Positions 23,756 to 34,755 of a DNA stretch of 64,000 bases are shown piece by piece. The stretch comes from Ganoderma boninense (lineage: Eukaryota > Basidiomycota > Agaricomycetes > Polyporales > Polyporaceae). The stretch is from assembly GCA_002900995.3 (NCBI GenBank), contig CM035304.1, positions 6,464,134-6,528,133 on the forward strand, read 5' to 3'. A model generated the notes under the pieces. That model was not told where the DNA came from and made no database searches. It saw nothing but the letters and a program-made list of their open reading frames with translations. Made by a program: the position numbers and the translations under genes. Each line of letters begins with the position of its first letter. The stretch's first letter is position 1.

Positions 23756-23919
23756 CCTTCAGGTGGAGGAGGGACACACTGTACCGACACCTTCAGGGGC
23801 GGTAGAAGTCAGCGTGGATGCTAGCAGTTGATGGTCTGGCTGGACCGCCCCGGACGTTCGAGTTGAACGTCCTTGGCGCCGTCAGCTTCGTCATCATTGT
23901 CATTGCAGGCGTTATGGGG
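23756..23919. other. Unmatched spacer between truncated gene and transposon
   Basis: These 164 bp match neither the intact class B copy nor the transposon interior. A short inverted repeat (GGACGTTC...GAACGTCC) lies at about 23860. Possibly left by the event that removed the ectodomain. Confidence 0.4.
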
Positions 23920-23939
23920 AGTAGTATGCCCGGAGGTGG
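23920..23939 (+). repeat. Left terminal inverted repeat
   Basis: AGTAGTATGCCCGGAGGTGG, perfectly matched by the reverse complement of 29253-29272. Confidence 0.9.
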
Positions 23940-24064
23940 AAGAGTCAGTGACCACCGACGTACGGTGGCATCCACCGGTGTAGATTACTGATCTGCGATA
24001 AAGTGGCTCGATCTCCATCATTTTCCGGCGGTACCCCGGCCAAGTCCGGCGCAATGTTATGATA

Positions 24065-24265
24065 TTTGCTTACACTCACTGTCACGGTGTCTCGTTGTTT
24101 GTGACACCCATTACATTTCGGCGCCGGTCGTTGTCTTGAATTGGCATACACTGTAAGCCACTGTCTTCCGCCGCGAAACAGTGTGACATGCTGGTCACCA
24201 CTGGCTGCCATTTTCAGGCGGTGTGTGTCACTGGCTGTCACCCTTTGTCACCATTTTTCATCACA
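24065..24265. repeat. Left subterminal CACTG/CAGTG-rich region
   Basis: At least six CACTG or CAGTG motifs occur at about 24075-24235, often as CACTGGCTG or CACTGTC. Probable transposase binding sites, mirrored at the right end. Confidence 0.6.
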
Positions 24266-24363
24266 CCACGGCGGAGCTCGACGAGTGTCGATGTCGCCCC
24301 TTGTCTCTCACCAACATCCAGTGTCTCCCCGTGTATCTTCACTACGTTGTACCCCGATCTGTC

Positions 24364-26426
24364 ATGTCTACTCCAACCTCTCAGTCTGGTACTCTCTGGG
24401 GCCCTATCAATAACAAGCGGAAGAAAGACGAACTCGACAAGATCGCGATGGCCCTCGACATCTTTAAGCCCAAGGACCGGAAGGATACGATGGTCAAGCG
24501 GATCCAAAAACACCTCAGGGACAATCCAGACCTCGCGAAAGAGAAGCGCTTTCAAGGCCTGTTCGCTTACCGGAAGGATGCATCAGCAGTTCCGAAGAGC
24601 AGCGTGGAGAAGGAGACGGAGGAGGAGCTTGAGGCAGCGGGGACCGCTAAGCCGGCCACTGGGTACGTTACACAGCACTCACCCGCTGTCTGTCATTCAC
24701 AGGCTTCGTTGTGCAGCGCTTTGAAGACGCTCATCGAGAGAGAAATCCCCCATGATCCTCCTGCACATACGAGGCGCCTTGAGAGCCGGGTTACTCGCTC
24801 AAGCGTCACATCAAAGGCTGCTATAGACCTAGGTGTGTATTTTCTTACACATGCATTTAGTCTTTCCCTCATTGTTGTAGCCGGAGAGGATCCTGAGCCA
24901 GAGGAAGGGGAATCCTCACCCGAGCCATCGAGGCCGGAGACCCCTATTCAATCTACTGAACCCGAGAGCACAAGCCGTGATGAGCTTCAAGTTGACGACC
25001 TCACATCGAGTGGAGATGAGCAGGTTAGACTCCCAGAGACACCTAAGAAGGTGTCTGGCTTTGCAGGAGGGTCATACGACGGTGGTGTCACTCGTCTTAA
25101 TCCCGACAGTGAGTAATCGCTCTTGTGTCTGTTCTACAACGTTGACTGACTGCAAAATGGCCAGTTATCGTCGCCTTTCAGCATGACAGTGGCCTGGTTG
25201 ATGAAGTACACGTCCCGGGGGCCGGCCGCCTCGTTCGTCAAGTTCGTGATAGGCAGGGCGAGGAACGCAACACCGTGCGTCTCTCTGACCTTATTCCTGT
25301 GGCATTAGAGTATGCTAGCACTCCTATGAAGAGTGAGTATGTTCTTTACAGTGCTATCTGTTCCCACTGACTGTTTTTAGACTCGAACGGCCGACTCGCT
25401 CGCCGAGGTACAATCGGAGACTCGCACGTCGACATCGGGTCTGTTGCAGCGTTCACAACCAACGAACGCGTGAAGTACCTTCAAAGCGACAAGGCAAACA
25501 GCTATGAGCTTGAGCCTGTTCCTGGAGACGATGACACTCTGTTGTGTCGCTTGTTTGTGCGCGGTGAGAGCGACCGGTCAGTGCAACTCAAGTCAAAGGT
25601 TTGTGTGTGACATAACATGAAAGTATCTCTCACGCTGATGCTTCTCGTCGTGTTAGCAGACAAGTCATACAGCTTCAGAGACTCCAGGCTTGTCGACTGG
25701 CAATACGCCTATCAAGGGTGGGCCATCGAACGCTGTCAATGCAACTCATGCTGAGGACGGAGCGGGTGAGCGACACCGTACAGGGTGTCAAGCACACTGA
25801 CATTCATTGTATTACAACACAGGCAAGAATGGTGAGGACGTGTTCATTGTGTGGTTGCGGGACAGGCTTGACGGCCCGAAGAGAGAGTGGAAGAAGGGCC
25901 ACACAGTCGGAATCATCCTTCCTCGTGTCAAGGCCCTTCGCACTACCTTGCAATGTCTTGGCGACTGGGGATGGGAGAAGTTGCAGGGTGGCTACCAGGT
26001 TCCAGAAGGCAGGCGGCATTGTTTACGTCTCTCTATTGCAATCTGACAGCTTTGATTCTAGACGACGATACGGTAGGTATATACGCTGGTCGTACCTTCA
26101 AGAAGGACGACGTTCTCAAGGCCTTGAGGTTGGGAAGTACGACTGCAAACAGTAACGACAAGCTTTTTGCACCTGCAACAATGCGCAAGCTTTCCAAGCT
26201 TTCCGAGTGGTTCAACGACCCCAATGGAACCCACGCAGCGTTCTTCGAGGACATGTCGCTCAAGGAATTCAAAGAGTGGACTCGTAACGAGCTTAAGGTG
26301 GAAGTGGATGGCGGCAAAGGGAAGGAGAAGGCAAAGCGTAAGCATATGGAGGACAGGGAGTCCGACAAGAAGGGCAAGAAGGCGAAGCGCACCAGTCCAG
26401 ACTCGGAGGAGTTAGATTCAGAGTAG
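24364..26426 (+). CDS. SAP-like-domain protein carried by the KDZ transposon
   Basis: Exons 24364-24662, 24717-24832, 24881-25108, 25165-25332, 25381-25598, 25657-25765, 25823-25987 and 26062-26426 keep phase and give 555 aa. Residues about 10-60 ('GPINNKRKKDELDKIAMAL' then 'TMVKRIQKHLRDNP') fit a SAP/HeH-like helix-extended-loop-helix that binds DNA. An acidic Pro/Glu/Ser linker, a middle region of unknown fold ('PGAGRLVRQVRDRQGEERN') and a Lys-rich C-terminus ('KGKEKAKRKHMEDRESDKKG') follow. The last intron uses a weak donor at 25988, and the first two introns are stopless multiples of three, so isoforms are possible. It sits 271 bp before the transposase gene in the same direction. A DNA-binding accessory role in transposition is inferred. 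Confidence 0.65.
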
Positions 26427-26697
26427 TGTATGCGTCTCTAGCATTCATCGCCTGCCTATAGCTTATCCTATGCATACGTCATCACTGACCATAGTCTGTC
26501 TTTACAGTAGCTCAGTAGCTTGCCTCATCGTCTCACTTCGAGTATCATCAACCACCTGTGCTGCGTGTTCCGTATGACAGTGTCCCCTTACTCCTGTCTC
26601 TCCATGTCACTACCGGCCGTGAGATAGGAGTGTTGCACTCCAACTGCTTTCAGTTGGAACCCCCACGACCTCGCATTGAATCGTCTTGCTATTCACA

Positions 26698-28922
26698 ATG
26701 TCCTCGACTATCCGCGACCTTACATTTATCCTCTCAACCTATTTCCCCCCCGATATCAGTCTCGTTCGAGCCATCTACGTTCTCATAGCTCTCGTCGGAC
26801 TCTGGCCCCTTTGGCAACACCACCGCCGTCAGCTTCGTGATCCCCGTCAACGACGAGTTACCGCATGGTCTCAAAGTACGCACGATGCACTCAAGAGTGC
26901 TATAACGGCAGGAATACGGGTTGGAGAGCTTGTGGATGAAGGAATTGCCGGAGACGATGCAGACGAACTCACGGCGAGTATCCATGCCGACATCGACCTG
27001 TTGTATGAGCTTTTAGGCATTTCTCCGGATGCTCTAACGACCACACCCTCTATTCCTCTCCCCCCCTTATCCTCTGTACCTCACGCCTCGAATGCTGCAA
27101 CTGTGGTGAGGGACCACGGCGAAAATCCCTCCGGAGACGAGTCGACCCTCATGCAGTCAAGGTACTCACCTCAGACTTGCACTGGCGCGAGGCAAAGTTA
27201 TACATTGCCCACTGCACCACCTGCCGAGCCGACTACTACCCAGACTCATGGACATATCCTGGCCCAAATCGCACTCGGCGTCAGCGGCTGGAATACGATG
27301 CTGCGTACCTCCGAATTTCGAAGCATGGCATCTGGGTTGAACGACGCATTGGGTGGATGCAAGACCGTATGGTCAACGCAGCTAAGGCAGGATGGTCCAC
27401 TTTTGCAACCTGGATCAATGACCAACTTCAAGATCGACCACTCCTTACCAACCGCCAATCTCAACGACTGTTCTTCGAGCACTTCGCCCGTCAACTCCTC
27501 GTACTCCACCAAAACACAGATTTTTCCCTTCCAGCTCATTCAACCTCTGCCGTACTTGCATTTTCAGTACGGAATGTCATAGGTGTTAATGGAGGAGTTC
27601 TGCCGACGTCTCGAGACCATGGGTGCAAGGAGTGTACTCATGTTAAGCAGTACCACACCGATCTCATTGCCCATGGCCTTGCACCCCAGGCCGCCAACAT
27701 AGATGAGGTTGCCCAAGTTCGACCTGAAGTATGTAGACATTAAACTCATATACAAGTCTTCACAAATAACCCCAGTCACAGGTTGAGGCTGCTTTGGTTG
27801 AACTACAGCCTCAGGCTGAGGAACTCCCACTTCCTCCTGGTGTTCCAGAAGCTCCAGCTCCTGTACACCAACCACCACCATCAGGAGATCCACGGGGCTA
27901 TGTGAGAATGGCGGTGATGGATGGCAAGACAATCACTCATCAGGCATGCTTTATTCAAATCACTTGTGAATATTGTTAACAATTATTTGAGCCTTTAGAA
28001 ATGTGCCCTAGACGATTGTCGCAAGCCACTTGTGAACTATCGTGATGGGCGGTTCTGTGAAGACCACTTATACTATCGAGACATCTGTGGCATCGTTCCA
28101 TGCGGTGAACCAGTCGAGTCTCCAGGCTCCTTCACATGCAATTCTGAAGCCCATCGTCGCTGGTATAGCAAGTGGGACTCTCGATTCAATCGCGAGTCAT
28201 TCGAAGGCGTACAGCGGGTAATCAAGAAGCAAAAAGCCACCCCTGCAGACGGCAGCACTGGTCACCAGCCCATTCTTAACCCAACCCTTCCCCCTCTCAA
28301 CGACACTCCAGGCAATCAAGTTGTTCATTTATTCCGCACTCAAACTACGTACTGCCTGGAGACAGTTCAATGGGCATGTGGAATGCCTATAGGATGGGGC
28401 AAGTGCTACAAGTCTGAAAGTTCCACACAAGTCTTGAGTATTCTGAATGATATATGGCCTGAGCAAGAGCATGGTTCTCGTCCAGGCTTTATTGTCTTTG
28501 ACGATGCATGCGACTTGCTTCGCCATATAGTCACTCAGAATCCTCAAGACTCGTGGATGAGGTCGACAAAGTTCATTGTTGATGCATGGCACTATATTGG
28601 CCATAAAGCAACTGATGTTCTTTGTCGTCTCTGGTGCAACCCAGCTCCCAAGGATGGGTCACAACCAGACCTTATTCAGCTTCGAGAGGGTCAAAATGGT
28701 CGCGTTCTTCAAGTCCGAGCCTTCAACACTGAAACAGCCGAGCAGTTCAATTCTTGGCTTAATGGGTTTGAAGCACAGATGATCCACATGACAGATGTTA
28801 ATTATGATTTCTTTGTTCATGTTCTTTTCCTTATCTTTGCAGAGAGAACCGAGAGGAGGCTTAAAAAATTCCACACAGAGCTGGATGAGGAGTTTTGGGA
28901 GCAAGCTGAGGAGTTGATGTAG
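26698..28922 (+). CDS. KDZ-family transposase with CxC5 and CxC6 zinc clusters
   Basis: Exons 26698-27105, 27162-27728, 27776-27943 and 27999-28922 give 688 aa without a break. The CxC5 cluster starts with 'HCTTCRADYYPD' (Cys 154/157) and closes at 'GCKECTH'. 'MDGKTITHQ' then runs into the CxC6 cluster 'KCALDDCRKPL', 'FCEDH', 'CGIVPC' and 'FTCNSEAH'. The transposase core shows 'GFIVFDDACDLLRHI', 'VDAWHYIGHKATDVLC' and 'NTETAEQFNSWL', consistent with a KDZ RNase H-like D-D-E fold; catalytic residues are assigned by motif only. The third intron (27944-27998) starts with GC instead of GT. The 56-nt first intron (27106-27161) is needed to join frames. Probably an active or recently active autonomous copy. 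Confidence 0.85.
27944..27998 (+). other. GC-AG intron in the transposase gene
   Basis: Between 'MDGKTITHQ' and 'KCALDDC' the donor reads CAG|GCATGC and the acceptor CCTTTAG. The two exons are in phase and join a conserved motif of the family, so a non-canonical donor is likelier than a frameshift. Confidence 0.65.
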
Positions 28923-29019
28923 TGCTGTGCTATTTGTCAAAACAATGACAGCGCTGTACTATTGTACATATAGTTTGAAGCAGCTACAGTTGGTTTGCGC
29001 TATTGAAAGGCATTTAATG

Positions 29020-29252
29020 TTGGTGGGATTCAGTGAATGTCGTCCAGGTTCAATGCATTTCATTGTGCCGCCCTGACCACCGTAGGTGTTCAGTGTATGC
29101 CAACGACATACACTGGCCTCCACAGGCCGTCATTGGAGGCTGTTGGTGAACAATGAAGTACAGTGGCTGACACTACATTCCACTTACAGTGATTAAAATC
29201 CACTGGTCCACCACTAGAAGTCACTGACATCCATTGGCCTCCGGTGGCTTCG
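29020..29252. repeat. Right subterminal CACTG/CAGTG-rich region
   Basis: Seven or more CACTG/CAGTG motifs (about 29028, 29089, 29107, 29160, 29190, 29200, 29221), many as CACTGGCC/CAGTGGCTG. A hairpin GGTGGCTTCGCCACC abuts the right terminal repeat. Confidence 0.6.
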
Positions 29253-29272
29253 CCACCTCCGGGCATACTACT
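29253..29272 (-). repeat. Right terminal inverted repeat
   Basis: Reverse complement of 23920-23939, no mismatch. Confidence 0.9.
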
Positions 29273-32200
29273 GCCGGCTCACTGTCAGTCCGAGCGTGGG
29301 CCTGTTCCGTGCTGCGAGCCAGTCCATTCGCCACTGTTCGAGAACACTGTTGGCCGGGTGGATTGCATTACGGAGGCGGTCGGGAACGCGAGGCACAGGC
29401 TGTCGGCACGGCCGAGGTTGCACGTCCATGTTTTCCCCCACAATGTATGTTGTCGCTGTCGAATAGTAATCCACAGTGTCGCACTTCATCTGTCGTGCGA
29501 CTCGTGGCCCGGAGCACCAGGCCGTGGTGTAGGGTGCTGAGAATCGGACAGATTGGATGTCCGGCCGGCACAGTCAGCCTCCGAAAGAGTAACCCTAGCC
29601 GTAACCCTACTCCCCCAAGCGGGATCGGCCACCTCGGGCGTCCGTGCGCTCGACCAATCTCGCCTCAGCCTGTTCTCTCCCTCCTCCCTCCTCCCTCGCC
29701 TTATTCTTCTCCCGCACAGCCATCTCCCACACTCCTCAATGCGACAATTCGCAGCAACACAGCGGGAGATGACGGCGGCGCGGCCTGACAGTGAGCAAGC
29801 GTTGATTACGGCGCGCATATATCCGGTTGCGACCTCACCTGCTCGACTATCAGCCGCATGCAGCCACTCGGACGCCGTTCCCGGCGTGTCTCACAGATAT
29901 CGAATACCACGCCGACATGTCTCATCCAGCGAGGCCCAGTCTGGCCAGGTCCCCGCGGATTCGAGCCACGGAGACGGCAGACGTGCTCTGTATACTTACG
30001 AGGAGAGCCGAGCTTGTGCTCACAGGTACGTGGCCTCCCTCACTTCGCCCGCATCACCCGGCTCTCGGATGATCATAAACAACAACCATCCAGGGCCGTC
30101 CGGCAGCGGACTTGGAACTGGTCGCTCTCGCAGCACTCGGATCGGGCATAGCTCGGCCATCTCGTTCCTTCTAGGTGAGTGTCTCCACTTGTGTGTTCTG
30201 TGGTAGGCCGTGTCGTGTCCGATGCATGTATTTCGAGTGTATGTTTCCGTCGTTTCGGCACAAGTAGAATCGCAGACATGGCAGTCGCAGCTCCGTGCAC
30301 AACACGAGGGAGAATCGTGCGCCAGCACGAGTGCGTCATGCATCTCGGCATGTACGCGGTCCATTCGTCATTGTTTCGGGCGGCACGATGGGCAAACAGC
30401 TCGACTGGCTGCGCACAGGAGTTCGTTTGCACAGCGCATCGGGATGGCGTGAAAGGGCACAGTGGACTTGAGACGCAGCCGATCGGCGCCGAATCTCGCA
30501 GCGACAGGAACATTGACGGTTTCCTCCTCGCTAGGCTCGCATATCACTGCGAAAAATGCACGGGCCCCGAACAGTGTCGCATAGATCTCCTGCGATACGT
30601 CTCTGACATTTGGCTCTGTCATGCTCAAGCTCTCAGCAGCCCGCAGACAACAACAACCATCCAGGACCGCGCCGGCCGGTGCTCTCGCGGGAGTTCACCC
30701 GCAGGCTGTTCAGCTCACCCGAGCTCGCCCCGGGTACGTTCACCGGAGAACGGCTCGTGGTTCCTACGTGTCCAGAGGTGAGTGGTTCTCAATGAGGTTC
30801 GTTTTGGCTCGCCGTGGTTGCGCGATGGATCGTGAGGGAAAAATACATGCGGTGTGCTCCGCCTGCGGGACAGGAGATTCAGACAGAGGGGCATCGGTGC
30901 TGTCGGGCATGTTTAGTATTTGGAACGTTTCCCCGCGCTCCGAACGAGTCGCACCGTCGGATCCCTAGAGGTATTCACACCATAAACCCACTGCTGTCGC
31001 AAAGCGGGGGAGGTTGTCTCTGCTGCGTTGATGTTAGCCGGGCACAGAGAACGCACCGGTCATAGTTCTTGAATGACGAAAAGTATGCAGCGCTACGACT
31101 CTGTGCTGGGCTGTGGAGACGGAGGGAGCCAGCTGTAGTGACCACCATTTCCTCGTGTTGTGTTTGAGACGGCGCGGACACCGACCGTTGCCTCGCGGAA
31201 AAGGTTGCCAAATTGTTATTGTTGGCAGACGTGCGGCCGCGGCCCCGGAGGGCGAGCGATCGCAAGACCGCCACAGAGCCAGGCCTCGTGCCGACTGGCT
31301 ATTTTTTTCTCGGCCAGTACGCTCGCAACCGAGCGGCCTAGTCGGCAGTTCCTCACGTCCCTCCGCGTGCTGTGCATATCCTCATGGACCGTGCAAAGAC
31401 AGCTCCGGGCCAGTACGCTGCCAGGATGCTGCCATTGCGTGTCGCCACTGATGCATATGGCTAGCGACTCGAGGTATCAGTTCGTGTCTACGTTTTGAAG
31501 AGGAAGCTATACGGCCGACGCGACACATGCGCGGGACGATGGGCACCGGGGCCCCGTCGTCCTGCCGCTTCATAAGCTGCCCATCAAACGACCACAGAAT
31601 TGCTCGCGAGCATTGACTCCGATTTGCCCGCCACATGTCGCTCATTTTTGCCGTGGCGTGGCTATCGGAGTTGCCTTCCCGAAACAGTGCAGGGCGCATG
31701 TTCGGACCATGTTTTCGAGTCGAGTTGACTCTGCTGAGCGGATGAAAGGAGCATTCGAGCCCTTCTTTTGTGTGGTACACCATGAGGATGTGTCTCGGGC
31801 ATACCAGCACCAGTGCAGTGACGAACGGAGACGAGGATGGCTGAAGTCGCCAGCTGGGTGGCTCTGTTGCGCTCACCGGCACCAGTGCAACTTGTGCGGC
31901 GAATACTGGCTCGGGCCGAGCACCGCTGTTCGCCGAGTTCACGCCAAGTTGGTGTGCAGTGGTTTAGGCGGAGGGCGGCCATGAGGCACATTTGGAGTGG
32001 ATCGAGGGGCCGGATAATGCGTCTGAGGCTGCGGGCCTGAACCACCGTCGGCAGAAACGAGGTGGTTCGTGCGAGGGAGCGGCTGTTTCCATCCGGCCGT
32101 TGCGTCGCTAATGCACGGTGTCCTTGGGTGCCTGGATTCGCGTCAACCTGGATGCGTCAGTCGTGGCATCGGCCGCAAAGTTCGTCAGCACGCAAGGCAG

Positions 32201-32737
32201 AGAAGCGGGCCGGGAGATGGGTATATAAGCAGCGCAATGGCGAGCGAGAGAGGATCGTCCAAGCTGCCAGGCTTGCGGCGGAGAGTTGGGGGCCCGAGGA
32301 CCAGTGCATCGACAGCGACAACTGCTGCTGTCATGCACTCGTCCCTACCATCTCCGTCTTCCCGCCGTGCGCATGGCAGCTCCCACTGCGACAGCCACCT
32401 CATCGACCGCTCAGACGTGCCTCAGGACGCCGCCCTGGCTGAAGACCGCCACATCCACCGCTGACGCGTCATTTCCGGACATGTCCCTGCCGCCAACGCA
32501 CTGTGCATGCCACACTGCCGATGTCACCCTCCCGCCCTCGTCGTCGACGTCTGCCTCGGATGCAACCTCTGCACTCCACGACGCACTCCAGTCCATGGTT
32601 CCCCCCATGCTGTTGTCCCGCGGTATGTCCCTTCGTCTTCAATCCCACATGCTGCACTCCTGATCGCTTGCAACTTTTAGCTCTACCCCGGACGCAGGCG
32701 CACGGCTCTGAGACGTCGACGCGCGCCACTGTGAGTT
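29273..32737. other. Gene-poor, GC-rich interval between transposon and class B copy 4
   Basis: No joined reading frame is convincing. 'ACAACAACCATCCAGG' occurs near 30079 and again near 30647, each before a CCGG-rich stretch, suggesting two decayed copies of one intron-exon border. A TATATAAGC box at 32221-32229 lies before short frames without recognisable domains. Not homologous to the missing ectodomain of copy 3. Confidence 0.4.
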
Positions 32738-34755
32738 TCAGTTCATGCCGCACCTCGTTGCTCGCAGATGTCGGTGCGGTCGGAGCATCATGGCCTGGCT
32801 GTCGCATGCGCACGGGCCTGTGTGGTGAGATTTCGGAGGTGCAGAGGGTCGGGTGTGGTTCGTCGTCGAGTAGCGGGTATGGTGTAGCAGCGGTGCATTG
32901 TGTATGCATGCACCTTGGCTGAGGCTGGTTGCGCAATTAGAGTAGCATGTATGTGGAAATATCGTACATCGCATAGCACGGGGCTGTAATTCATATTCTG
33001 CCTCCACAGCGCAACAAGGAATGCGCACTTCAGTCCTTTCTGCAGTCCGAATCACCGCCCCGATGCCGCCGACTCGGGGGCCGTCTGCGCCGTCCATGAT
33101 GCCCCAGCCGTCTCTGTCTGATTCGTCCGGAGTATCTCTCGCCCCATCCGCGAATGGATCCGAAGGCTCATCCACGCCCGCGCGAGTCCCCTCCGCCTCC
33201 GATACCTGGACAGTGAGCCTGTCTCTCTTCGGAGGCGTCGGAGCTGGGACCCTCCTCCGCTGCGCCCTCCTCGACGCTGGAGGCCTGAACGTAGAAGGAG
33301 GGGTGGGCAGAAAACCTGAAGGCTCGTCGGTATCCGTCGCGGTTGGGGTGTACACGGGCGGAGGGAAAGCAGGGTAACTCGGCGAGGGGACGTAGATGCT
33401 CCCCGCGGAGCGGCGCGAGCGGTAAGAGGGCGGGAGCGTGTCGGTGGAGGACGTCGAGATGGACAGCCGGGCAGCGTCTGTCTCAGATAGTGGTTGTGTG
33501 TAGGAGGGGTCGGATCGCGTGGACACAGAGGGCGGTCTGGGTGTGCATGGGTGGTCAGAGCGGAACAGGAGTTCGTGGGGCTGGAAAGAGAACGAGAGAG
33601 TTCACCTTGTCCTTGGGATGTCCTTCGGTCGCGTGGGCCGGATGGGGTCGGCATCGTTCGCGGGTCCAGGACTGGCCGGGAGGGTTCGGTTGAACAGAGA
33701 TTGAGTTGGGGTCGTGTCGTCGAAATATAACGCGGGCGACGCGACGAAGATCTCCTCTGTATAGGCGACATTCTCCGGGTCTTCGAATGGATTCGAAGTG
33801 TACATGGAGGGGGTATCTTGGCTCCCTGTTGCTGCCATCCGACTCGCATGTCAGTACAGAGCTCGGATAGAAGGTTGGAATAACGGCGCGTACCTATTGA
33901 AGTCGAAGTACCTCCCGCGGATTCCACGTCGTTCCAGGCCTCGCCAAGCTAGTCGTCACAGGACAGTCAGTGCTCAAGACAGCTATCAAGACGACCCTCA
34001 AAGCCACTTACTCCGCCATCGTCTCCTCTGTCTACCGTATCTTGCTTTTCTGTGTCTGCTGGTGCATATTTAACCCCACAGGTATCATTGTCGACAGAAA
34101 GAAACAGTAGTTACTCACCATTTCGTCCGTTCCTCCTTCTCAATCTCACGCAAGAGCGCCACCAAGGGAACGTCAAGAAAAGCAGGAGGACCAAGGCTCC
34201 TACGACGGTGACCGCGATGGTCCTGCCGCTCAGTGTACCACCCTGAGGCACAGCATCGGGGGGAGAGGAGGGGAGAGGGGATGCCAGAGCAGTGCTGCTG
34301 GGCACCGAGGGCACGAAAGTCGAGGTGGAGGTGCTTCTGGAGGAGGTAGATATGGATACAGACGCAGATAACGGCCCGAGGAACTCGTGCCCCGCCGCAA
34401 CGAAGATCGGGTCCTCAGTGCAGGTGACGACGGTCCGCGCATCGACGAGCTCAAGCGAGACGAGGGTCTGGGGGGCGACGTCGGGGCTCCACACGAAGTG
34501 GGTGGCGTTGATTCCCGTGAACTCCCGGAGAGCGTCACTGCTGGATCCGAGCCTGATGAGGAGAGTGTACGGGGCGAGCCCACCGGCCCACGATATGAGC
34601 GAGGGGATGGACTCGGTGAAGGATGAGGGGACGTCGATGAGGATGGGGCCGAAGTCTTCTGCGATCACGGTGGGCGAGGAGGAGATGGGTGGCATATCGC
34701 GTGCGAGATGATGCGTCGCTTGACGCAGTGTGACCTGTTCGTAGCGGGGAGACAT
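32738..34755 (-). CDS. Class B membrane protein 4: Kre9/Knh1-like ectodomain, TM, NPFxD and PPxY tail
   Basis: Exons 34755-34119, 34031-34012, 33948-33894, 33825-33606 and 33536-32738 keep phase and give 576 aa. The ectodomain has 'SLISWAGGLAPYTLLIR', 'GINATHFVWSPDVAP' and 'VSLELVDARTVV'; a Ser/Thr/Pro stalk and a helix ('IAVTVVGALVLLLFLTFPWW', about 178-197) follow, with the Arg-rich anchor 'RSCVRLRRRNGR'. The tail carries NPFED at 249-253, PPSY at 346-349 and Pro-rich 'SPSYPAFPPPVYTPTA'. The start ATG 34755 lacks an obvious signal peptide; one could lie in an upstream exon. This is the intact partner of truncated copy 3, and from stalk to mid-tail the two are almost identical. The last about 80 residues, beyond the homology, may be an unspliced 3' end. 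Confidence 0.75.
33515..34324. repeat. Near-identical duplicate tract, right copy
   Basis: Matches 22946-23755 with three differences seen. It covers exons 1 (3' part) to 4 and four introns of class B copy 4 and stops inside the stalk codons. Confidence 0.9.

Larger units (their letters stand above)
23920..29272 (+). mobile_element. KDZ-class DNA transposon, complete (5.35 kb)
   Basis: Bounded by perfect 20-bp terminal inverted repeats AGTAGTATGCCCGGAGGTGG (23920-23939; reverse complement at 29253-29272). Inside are a SAP-like gene and a CxC5/CxC6-type KDZ transposase in the same orientation, both with open, phase-consistent exons. Both subterminal regions are rich in CACTG/CAGTG. No target-site duplication is evident in the 8 bp outside the repeats. 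KDZ (Kyakuja-Dileera-Zisupton) elements are known to be abundant in Agaricomycetes. Confidence 0.85.

Noticed and set aside
27050..27180. Frameshift in the first KDZ transposase
   Set aside because: A 56-nt GTGAGG...TCAAG intron (27106-27161) restores the frame in phase.
29585..29620. Telomere-like TAACCCTA repeats
   Set aside because: Only two imperfect units; no array and no chromosome-end context.
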